From Bacteriovoracaceae bacterium UBA4573 (GTDB lineage: Bacteria; Bdellovibrionota; UBA1018; UBA923), in contig DGKJ01000113.1 in assembly GCA_002387735.1 (NCBI GenBank), forward strand, positions 1 to 12,441: a stretch of DNA of 12,441 bases, given 5' to 3'. Each line of letters opens with the position of its first letter. Position 1 is the stretch's first letter. The notes beneath the pieces were generated by a model. The model was not told where the DNA came from, did not search any database, and saw only the letters and a list, made by a program, of their open reading frames with translations. A program made the position numbers and the translations under genes. Positions 6,825-12,441 of this stretch are shown here, one piece after another.

Positions 6825-7628
6825 ATGAGTTTAGTTGCCAAGTATGCCGGTATTTACCTGGTTCAACTCAAAAACAATTGGGTGCGGGAAGTTGTTTATC
6901 GAACCAATTTTTTAACAATGCTTTTGGTCGACAGCATTTGGATTGTGATCGAGTTTGCGTTGTTTTCTATCATATACGCTAACGTGTCGGAGATCGCTGG
7001 TTGGACAAGGGAACAGGTGTTTTTCTTCTTAGGAGTGTTTTTCGCGAGTGATTCGCTTTTTAGTGTGTTGTTTACTCGTAATTTTTGGCAGTTTTCGGAT
7101 TTGGTAAATAAAGCGGAGCTTGATATTTTATTAACCAAACCCGTGAATCCGCTGTTTCTCGCTTTGTCCCGTTGGATCAACATTGCCGGCGTATTAAATG
7201 TATTTCTCGGGCTGGCAATTATGGCGGTGTATGCACGGCCCGCCGGATTTCGCGGAGCAGAGCAAATGTGGTACTGGCTGGAAGTGCCACTTTGGCTGGC
7301 CTTAGGTGTGTTTGCGCAACTGTTGATTCGGTTCTTCTCATGTGTATGGGTGTTTTGGACGGAACGAGGGTGGGCGATTTCTCATCTGTATTATCAATTC
7401 TATCAATTCGCCACGCGGCCAGACTCGTTGTATCCCTGGTTTTTGCGTTATGGGATCATGACTATTCTGCCGTTCGCATTCATTGGAAGTGTGCCTGCAC
7501 GCGCGTTGTTGTCAGGTCTTTCACTACAAGAGTACGGCCTTTTGGTCGGAGCTCTTGGTGGATTTTTGTGGATCAATATATTTCTGTGGCGACGCGGACT
7601 GCGCCGCTATCAAAGTGCCAGCAGTTAG
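6825..7628 (+). CDS. ABC-2 type exporter permease (DUF990 / ABC2_membrane_6 type), second subunit
   Basis: This is the partner permease, 267 residues from the ATG chosen here. It has about six hydrophobic segments (roughly 27-52, 62-86, 117-137, 150-178, 205-228 and 237-256). The loop ELDILLTKPVNPLF (98-111) is the counterpart of the LLRPVS loop in the first permease, so the two subunits are paralogues. ATG 6825 lies 4 nt after the stop of the first permease, with a G-rich GGGTGA just upstream. A GTG at 6813 in the same frame would add four residues and overlap the first permease by 8 nt. The ATG is preferred for codon type and ribosome binding site. The stop is 28 nt before polA. Confidence 0.85.
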   Translation: MSLVAKYAGIYLVQLKNNWVREVVYRTNFLTMLLVDSIWIVIEFALFSIIYANVSEIAGWTREQVFFFLGVFFASDSLFSVLFTRNFWQFSDLVNKAELDILLTKPVNPLFLALSRWINIAGVLNVFLGLAIMAVYARPAGFRGAEQMWYWLEVPLWLALGVFAQLLIRFFSCVWVFWTERGWAISHLYYQFYQFATRPDSLYPWFLRYGIMTILPFAFIGSVPARALLSGLSLQEYGLLVGALGGFLWINIFLWRRGLRRYQSASS

Positions 7629-7656
7629 TGCGGGACCGGTGAAAGGAAATCAAGTG

Positions 7657-10377
7657 ATGTCGTCCAAGCGAGAGACTCTGTTTTTAGTCGACGCGAGCTC
7701 TTTTATTTTTCGGGCTTATTATGCGATACGACGGCTCACGACCAGTCAGGGTTTACCGACCAACGCTACATTCGGGTTCGTAACGATGCTCTTGAAGGTT
7801 TTGGAGAAGTATAAACCAGAGTACGTGACCTGTGTGTTTGATACGCCGGCTCCGAGTTTTCGAAAGGAAATGTATTCCGAGTACAAAGCCAATCGAGGAG
7901 CACCACCGGACGACCTGCTACCGCAGTTCGAACACATTCATAAAGCAGTTGAAGTACTGGGAATTCACAAAATTGCGGAACCAGGTTATGAGGCCGACGA
8001 TATTATCGGAACGTTTGCACGTAAGTTCCGCGATTGCGACGTAGTGATTGTGAGCACCGATAAGGATCTCATGCAGTTGGTCGACGAGCGCGTGTCGATG
8101 CTCGATACGATGAAGGACATAAAGTACACGCCTAAGGAAGTCGAAGAAAAGTTAGGGGTCCGACCTGAACAGGTGCAAGACTATTTGGGTCTGATCGGCG
8201 ACAGCTCGGACAACATTCCCGGAGTAGCGGGAATTGGTCCAAAGGGCGCTGTTGAGCTTTTACGGGAATACGGCTCATTAGAAGGAGTACTTCAAGGTGC
8301 GACCTCGATGAAGGCCGGAAAAAAACGAGACGCGCTTTTAGAGCACGAGGCGATTGCGCGCCTATCGAAGGAACTGGCCACCGTAAAGTGTGATCTTGAT
8401 CTGGTGGCTGCCAATAGCATCGGAGCGGTTTCGCTCTCTAAACTGCGAGCTCCTGCGAAAGTTGGAGCTGAGTTTGTTCAATGGGCCAAAAGTCTTGAAT
8501 TCAACGCGCTAGTGGCGAAGTACGGCGGGCTACTTAGTGAACAAGAAAAAAACTCTTCTGGAGAATCATTTTCTGGTGTGGTCTCGGTAGGGACAGCGGT
8601 TCCGAAAACGCAAATTGTTGGGAATCGGGCGGATTGGCAAAAATTAATAAAATCCTGTGAAGCTCAACCAACTATAGCGTTTGATACCGAAACGCGAGGA
8701 GATAGTGTTACAGAACTTGAAATCGTAGGATTAAGTTTGGCGTATTCTAAAGAGAGTGCCTTCTATGTTCCGCTGAGGCACGCTGACCATGCGTCAGACC
8801 TCGATGTTGCAACAGTGTTGTCGGAGTTTCAGCAGTTAGTGCGAGGGAAGCGGGTCGTCGCACAAAATCTGAAGTATGACTATAAAGTTCTATTGGCAGA
8901 GGGTGCCGGAGACCTATCTGAAAATACCACGGAAATGTTCGACACGATGCTCGCTCATTACGTACTCGAGCCAGAGCAAAAACACGGTCTGGATGCGCTT
9001 GCGTCTCGTTACCTGGCTACGACAATCGGAGATTTTAAGGAAACGCTGGGTGATCGCGAAAATTTTTCATTAGTTCCCGTAAAAGACGCCGCGCAATACG
9101 CGGGGCTCGACGCTTGGTCCTGTTTTTGTTTAGAAGATATTCTAAGACAGGATCTGACCAATCGTGGGCTCTTGGAACTGTTTAAAACCATTGAAATGCC
9201 GGTTGCCCCAGTGCTTGCCCATATGGAGTGGAATGGGGTGGCGGTTGACAAGGATATACTCAAAACACTTTCCAAAGAATATGGTAGCGAATTAGCTAAA
9301 CTTGAAACGCAAATTTTTGAACTCGTCGGGAGCGAGTTTAATTTAAATTCCCCGAAACAACTCTCAGAAATACTTTTCACAAAACTTAAGCTGCCGGTAA
9401 TTCAGAAAACGAAAACGGGGTTTTCAACGGACGTAACGGTTCTCGAGAAACTGGCTCCGCTGCATCCGGTGCCAAACCTATTGTTGCAGTACCGAGAGTA
9501 TACAAAACTACTGAACACCTATATCGAAGTCTTGCCGAACTTGATTGAAAACGATGGCAGAGTACATGCCCACTTCAATCAGGCCGTTACAGCTACCGGG
9601 CGTCTTTCCAGTTCTGACCCTAATCTCCAGAATATCCCAATTAAGACGGACCGAGGAAGACGAATTCGTCAGGCGTTCGTGGCTCGTGAAGGGTGTGTGT
9701 TCGTTGGCGCGGACTACTCGCAGGTCGAACTGCGACTGGTTGCTCATTTAAGTGGAGACGAAGCCTTGATAAAGGCTTTTAGGGCGGGTGCCGATGTGCA
9801 CCGAGCCACCGCAGCGGAAATATTTGGCGTGAAACCCGAGCAGGTGAGCGACGAGCAAAGAGCAGCAGCGAAGGCCATAAATTTTGGTTTGATTTACGGT
9901 AAAACTCCGTTCGGACTCAGTCAGGAGTTGGGAATTTCTCGGGCAAACGCTGCCCAATATATTGCGGCCTATTTTGAGCGCTATAGTGGAGTGAAAGAAT
10001 TCATGGATCAATCGCTCGAGCGCGCGCGAAAACACGGAGAAGCGGTGACATTGTTCGGGCGAAAGCGTCGACTGCCCGACATTCAGAACAAAAACGGTGC
10101 GGTGCGCGCGAATGCCGAGCGAATGGCAATGAATACGCCGGTTCAGGGCACGGCGGCTGATCTCATTAAAATAGCCATGGCCAAGGTGCACGATAGAATC
10201 CGAAAAACTGCTGCACGACTCGTATTACAGGTTCACGATGAACTGGTGCTGGAAGTGCCGGAAAGCCAAGCGAGCGAAGTCGAAAGTATCGTGCGAGATG
10301 CAATGGAAAACTCCGTCAAGCTTGACGTGCCTTTGATCGCCAATATTGGGACCGGAAAAAATTGGTACAATCTATAA
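7657..10377 (+). CDS. polA: DNA polymerase I with 5' nuclease and proofreading domains
   Basis: This is the 906-residue repair and Okazaki-fragment polymerase, close to the E. coli length of 928. The 5'-3' nuclease domain comes first, with metal-site acidic residues Asp12, Asp62, Asp114, Asp115 (in YEADD), Asp135, Asp137, Asp182 and Asp185, and the helix-hairpin-helix GVAGIGPKGA. The 3'-5' exonuclease domain looks catalytically intact: Asp343 and Glu345 (DTE), Asp408 (NLKYD), Tyr481 and Asp485 (YAGLD). This matters because several bacterial Pol I proteins have lost these residues. The polymerase domain carries motif A DYSQVELR with Asp686, motif B with the O-helix KAINFGLIYG, and motif C VHDELVLEV with Asp861. 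The ATG at 7657 is preferred: AAGGAA lies about 8 nt upstream and the frame upstream overlaps the permease gene. It follows the exporter genes by 28 nt and meets the opposing gene 15 nt beyond its stop, without an obvious terminator. Confidence 0.98.
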   Translation: MSSKRETLFLVDASSFIFRAYYAIRRLTTSQGLPTNATFGFVTMLLKVLEKYKPEYVTCVFDTPAPSFRKEMYSEYKANRGAPPDDLLPQFEHIHKAVEVLGIHKIAEPGYEADDIIGTFARKFRDCDVVIVSTDKDLMQLVDERVSMLDTMKDIKYTPKEVEEKLGVRPEQVQDYLGLIGDSSDNIPGVAGIGPKGAVELLREYGSLEGVLQGATSMKAGKKRDALLEHEAIARLSKELATVKCDLDLVAANSIGAVSLSKLRAPAKVGAEFVQWAKSLEFNALVAKYGGLLSEQEKNSSGESFSGVVSVGTAVPKTQIVGNRADWQKLIKSCEAQPTIAFDTETRGDSVTELEIVGLSLAYSKESAFYVPLRHADHASDLDVATVLSEFQQLVRGKRVVAQNLKYDYKVLLAEGAGDLSENTTEMFDTMLAHYVLEPEQKHGLDALASRYLATTIGDFKETLGDRENFSLVPVKDAAQYAGLDAWSCFCLEDILRQDLTNRGLLELFKTIEMPVAPVLAHMEWNGVAVDKDILKTLSKEYGSELAKLETQIFELVGSEFNLNSPKQLSEILFTKLKLPVIQKTKTGFSTDVTVLEKLAPLHPVPNLLLQYREYTKLLNTYIEVLPNLIENDGRVHAHFNQAVTATGRLSSSDPNLQNIPIKTDRGRRIRQAFVAREGCVFVGADYSQVELRLVAHLSGDEALIKAFRAGADVHRATAAEIFGVKPEQVSDEQRAAAKAINFGLIYGKTPFGLSQELGISRANAAQYIAAYFERYSGVKEFMDQSLERARKHGEAVTLFGRKRRLPDIQNKNGAVRANAERMAMNTPVQGTAADLIKIAMAKVHDRIRKTAARLVLQVHDELVLEVPESQASEVESIVRDAMENSVKLDVPLIANIGTGKNWYNL

Positions 10378-10392
10378 CGGTGATGGATGTTG

Positions 10393-11070
10393 CTAAATTG
10401 CTCGCCAAGGAGCGGAGGGTTGCGCAGCCCCAGGGACAGCAGCTAGTTGAATGCACTCAAGTCGCATGTCGTCGATCTTGTTCTTTACCGTACCGCCAAT
10501 GGTTTTAGGCTCCATTTTTCGTACAATGCTGAAGCCACCCAGATTCTTTAGATAAAGATCAATCATTTTGTCATGGTTCTCTAGTTTCGAAAGACTCACT
10601 ACGTCTGTGCGTTCAAATATCCTGTAACCATAACGAAGCGCCGACTGAGCTCTGGCCGTAGCGAACGAGTCCCATTGGAAATTTTTTGCAAAAGGAATAG
10701 CTAAATTTTTCAAGGCTACGGCGTTCGAGGCCACTTCTTCGACCGTGGTTTTAATGTCTTCTAGCGAGAAGTCTGGGCGTTCCAGAACCGAACGCAGTAT
10801 TTTTTTATCAGATATTGCGAGGTCTAGTTTGCCTTCAGCTAGAGACGAAAATAGTGCGTTGCAGACTTCTACTGCCGGTAAAAGTTCCTTTAGTTCGTTT
10901 TCAGGTGACATGAGGAGCGAATTCTTTAAGTCGTGAAAAAACTGGTAAAGACCTTGATACCAGGCGATCGGACTAAGCGTTTCGATTTGAGAGAGACTGG
11001 CTTGATGTTCCTTTTGGAAGTTTTCGGCCCAGGCGTGGCAATAGGGTCCAAGATTGTCGGTGGTTAACAT
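10393..11070 (-). CDS. Hypothetical protein, soluble and mostly helical
   Basis: I do not recognise this 225-residue protein. It has no signal peptide or membrane segment. It looks largely alpha-helical, with an aromatic N-terminal third (AWYQGLYQFFHDLKNSLL, 36-53), a charged middle (about 80-115), and a basic C-terminal third including RKMEPKTIGGTVKNKID (184-200). The tail from 210 is alanine- and proline-rich and probably disordered. No catalytic motif stands out. Its ATG overlaps the stop region of the gene upstream by 7 nt and has only a distant AGGAAA, suggesting translational coupling. It is the last gene of the nrdR-nusB series and converges on polA. Coding status is supported by the long open frame and tight packing with its neighbours. 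Confidence 0.72.
   Translation of the reverse strand: MLTTDNLGPYCHAWAENFQKEHQASLSQIETLSPIAWYQGLYQFFHDLKNSLLMSPENELKELLPAVEVCNALFSSLAEGKLDLAISDKKILRSVLERPDFSLEDIKTTVEEVASNAVALKNLAIPFAKNFQWDSFATARAQSALRYGYRIFERTDVVSLSKLENHDKMIDLYLKNLGGFSIVRKMEPKTIGGTVKNKIDDMRLECIQLAAVPGAAQPSAPWRAI
10417..10430. repeat. Short near-palindrome in the 3' end of the hypothetical gene
   Basis: GGGTTGCGCAGCCC is almost self-complementary, with one G-T mismatch pair and no free loop unless the central GCGC opens. It lies inside the last codons of the minus-strand gene. No T run follows on either strand, so it does not qualify as an intrinsic terminator. Confidence 0.3.
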
Positions 11071-11426
11071 GGTCGAAGAATTTTTCCTGGAATCGAGGGC
11101 AGGCGAATTGATTCGATTCGATCGAACGAAAAGTTCTGTTGGTCTGGATTCTTTAGTAATTTCTTTGCAGTCGAGCGCCCGTTGTACTGATTCATTAGTT
11201 CTCGTAGCGTCGGTTTAGAACCAAACAGCGGATTATGGGCGTTGGGCGAGCCCTGTGAAAGAGACGGCAATGCGGGCTTTGGTACAGGCCTCGCAGCGTT
11301 GGATTTACTTTTTACTGACAATCTTACCAGTTCATCCAGAAGTTGGGGGCTGACCTGTCGGCGCAACGTGTGTTCCGCATCGTCTAACAAACTCAAAGCA
11401 AGCCAGTCGCGAAGCGTCGTGTTCAT
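11064..11426 (-). CDS. Hypothetical protein with a proline/serine-rich linker
   Basis: I do not recognise this 120-residue protein. The N-terminal 38 residues look like two or three amphipathic helices (TLRDWLALSLLDDAEHTL, then SPQLLDELVRL). A low-complexity linker rich in Pro, Ser, Asn and Ala spans about 40-70. A second short helical part, TLRELMNQYNG (73-83), is followed by a basic tail ending in Cys120. This layout suggests an adaptor or binding protein rather than an enzyme, but that is inference. Its ATG overlaps the stop codon of the M17-N-like gene in ATGA (11423-11426), with GGAG about 8-9 nt upstream. It overlaps the next gene by 7 nt. It is probably made together with both neighbours. 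Confidence 0.68.
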   Translation of the reverse strand: MNTTLRDWLALSLLDDAEHTLRRQVSPQLLDELVRLSVKSKSNAARPVPKPALPSLSQGSPNAHNPLFGSKPTLRELMNQYNGRSTAKKLLKNPDQQNFSFDRIESIRLPSIPGKILRPC

Positions 11427-11863
11427 TGTGCGATCTCCACTTGAACGTTCGAAAAATGCTGTGCGATTTCTGAGGGGGAAGTCTTGGGAAAACTGCGAAC
11501 GCTTAGAGCCACTTTGGAGAGATTTAAATTTTTCATGGTGGCGTTTATTTTACCAAATAGCGTTTGGTTTTCTCGCGCACTGGCGTTTTCATGGGTTCCG
11601 ACTAATAGAATATGTCTAGTGGTTCCTCTTACAATAACCGGAACATAGGTTACTTCGCCGGTCTTACCGGTGATGTGACCACGAATTAAAAAGCGCGACA
11701 GAAAACCTTTTAGGCGCCAATCGATTTCGCCGGCTGCGCCTTTAAGGGGGCGCTCGTGTTCCTGAATGCCACACACCAGCAGCGTGGGAGTGGTGGAAGC
11801 GCTCTCTGATACGAGAAGGTCTTCGAGTCGAATTCGAGTCTGGTTGTCACCGAGGTCCTGCAT
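11423..11863 (-). CDS. Stand-alone M17 leucyl aminopeptidase N-terminal domain protein
   Basis: The 146-residue protein resembles only the N-terminal, macro-domain-like part of M17 leucyl aminopeptidases. The pattern is a strand TLLVCGI (27-33), LKGAAGEIDWRLKG (40-53), the GKTGE turn (66-70), a strand ending in YVPVIVRG, and HILLVGT (84-90), followed by a helix and a final strand KVALSV (117-122). No zinc-binding catalytic domain follows, since the frame ends after residue 146 and the next gene is unrelated. It therefore cannot be an aminopeptidase by itself and may bind a ligand or partner. The ATG is 6 nt after the nusB stop codon, with no good Shine-Dalgarno sequence, so coupling to nusB is likely. 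The family call is from pattern recognition, so moderate confidence. Confidence 0.68.
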   Translation of the reverse strand: MQDLGDNQTRIRLEDLLVSESASTTPTLLVCGIQEHERPLKGAAGEIDWRLKGFLSRFLIRGHITGKTGEVTYVPVIVRGTTRHILLVGTHENASARENQTLFGKINATMKNLNLSKVALSVRSFPKTSPSEIAQHFSNVQVEIAQ

Positions 11864-11869
11864 CGAGAT

Positions 11870-12301
11870 CTATTTTACAGATTTCTTCTCGAGCTTGTCC
11901 AGGAGTCCGTTGACGAATGCGTGAGAATCTTCTGCCCCGTACTTTTTGGCAAGATCGACGGCCTCGTTGATAGCGACAGTTTTTGGAATGTCCGGATGAA
12001 ATAATATCTCGAAGGCGCCCATCCGTAGCACGGTTAGGTCAACAAGCGGCATACGCTCAATACGCCAATTAGTGGAGTTGGCGTGGATCTCTTGATCGAT
12101 AAGGGGAAGATTTTTCCCGGTACCCTCGACCAGCTCCCAGGCGAAATCGTCTTCGACTTTTTCGAAACTAGAACAGAAAAGTGAAAACTCGGCCCGACTA
12201 AACGGACAGTCAGATGTTTTGCCGCCAGGCGCAGGAAGTGGGAGTAGCCCGTAGAGAAATTGAAATGCAGTTTCTCGAGATGCTCGGCGTGAATTACTCA
12301 T
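11870..12301 (-). CDS. nusB: Transcription antitermination factor NusB
   Basis: This is an RNA-binding helical protein that, with NusE (ribosomal protein S10), loads onto boxA RNA to prevent early termination in rRNA operons. The N-terminal arginine-rich RRASRETAFQFLYG (5-18) is the RNA-contacting start of the family. The conserved core follows: NWRIERMPLVDLTVLRMGAFEI (78-99, overall pattern), DIPKTVAINEAVDLAKKYG (104-122) and FVNGLLDKL (129-137). The 143 residues are a normal length. Residues 21-35, after helix 1, form a proline- and glycine-rich insertion of uncertain meaning. The start codon shares ATGA with the nrdR stop codon, so nrdR and nusB are translationally coupled. Confidence 0.95.
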   Translation of the reverse strand: MSNSRRASRETAFQFLYGLLPLPAPGGKTSDCPFSRAEFSLFCSSFEKVEDDFAWELVEGTGKNLPLIDQEIHANSTNWRIERMPLVDLTVLRMGAFEILFHPDIPKTVAINEAVDLAKKYGAEDSHAFVNGLLDKLEKKSVK

Positions 12302-12441
12302 AATGTGCCTTCTTGTTGCGGCGATTCTTGTTTAAGTTCCGCAACGAACTCTTCAACGTCTTTAAACTCGCGATAAACACTGGCGAACCCAACGTATGCT
12401 ACCTTGTCGCGATCGTGTAGGGCGCCACTCACGCGGTGCCC
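12298..12441 (-). CDS. nrdR: Transcriptional repressor NrdR, C-terminal end (runs off the right edge)
   Basis: These are the last 47 codons of a protein matching NrdR, the ATP-cone repressor of ribonucleotide reductase genes. The diagnostic stretch DKVAYVGFASVYREFKDVEEF is near the C-terminus of NrdR. The zinc ribbon and most of the ATP cone lie outside the window. Most NrdR proteins read VAYVRFASVYR, so the Gly in place of Arg is a deviation. The TGA stop overlaps the nusB ATG. I translated this by hand on the reverse strand; it is too short at the edge for automatic calling. Confidence 0.88.
   Translation of the reverse strand, partial: GHRVSGALHDRDKVAYVGFASVYREFKDVEEFVAELKQESPQQEGTL

Noticed and set aside
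7172..7642. 156-codon open frame inside the second permease gene
   Set aside because: It is a different-frame shadow of a clear membrane protein gene and looks like no known protein.
7483..7656. Extension of polA upstream to a start at 7483
   Set aside because: The extra 58 residues overlap the second permease gene, do not resemble Pol I, and the ATG at 7657 has a good ribosome binding site and starts with the normal Pol I N-terminus.
9748..10191. 147-codon minus-strand open frame within polA
   Set aside because: It is antisense to the conserved polymerase domain and has no recognisable features.
10378..10440. Bidirectional terminator between polA and the convergent hypothetical gene
   Set aside because: Only 15 nt separate the two stop codons. 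The nearby near-palindrome lacks a T run on either strand, so no intrinsic terminator can be supported.

Overview
The window looks like ordinary chromosome of a Gram-negative bacterium. The mix of genes suggests the Bdellovibrionota or a related former deltaproteobacterial group: an ExbB-ExbD-ExbD motor cassette, a heptose-pathway isomerase next to a deoxyhypusine-synthase-like gene, and nrdR joined to nusB. That placement is inference from gene content, because no rRNA or other phylogenetic marker was compared. Base composition is mixed and looks even throughout. I see no insertion sequence, phage gene, tRNA, rRNA or CRISPR array, and no gene-free stretch over 300 bases.

Layout. (1) Bases 1-2845, minus strand: trxA (thioredoxin), then after 168 nt a tight cassette of one MotA/TolQ/ExbB-type protein and two different ExbD/TolR-type proteins, followed by the start of prmA (ribosomal protein L11 methyltransferase), which runs off the left edge. 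(2) Bases 2846-2956: a divergent intergenic region between trxA and gmhA that should hold promoters for both directions. (3) Bases 2957-10377, plus strand: seven closely packed genes, gmhA, a deoxyhypusine-synthase-like gene, an RDD membrane protein, an ABC-2 exporter (one ATPase, two permeases), and polA (DNA polymerase I). Overlaps or gaps of at most 28 nt suggest one transcript. (4) Bases 10393-12441, minus strand, convergent with polA: nrdR (3' end only), nusB, a protein consisting only of the N-terminal domain of M17 leucyl aminopeptidases, and two unrecognised proteins, all overlapping or within 6 nt.

How the genes fit together. The ExbB/ExbD/ExbD set should form a proton-driven inner-membrane stator, like TolQR, ExbBD or the Myxococcus AglRQS motor. 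GmhA makes the precursor of ADP-heptose for lipopolysaccharide, and the ABC-2 and RDD proteins are also membrane functions. The role of the deoxyhypusine-synthase-like protein is open. NrdR and NusB are housekeeping regulators. The three genes behind them are the least explained part of the window, and with the deoxyhypusine-synthase-like gene they are the best candidates for something undescribed. I did not find a clear new multi-gene defence or mobile system.
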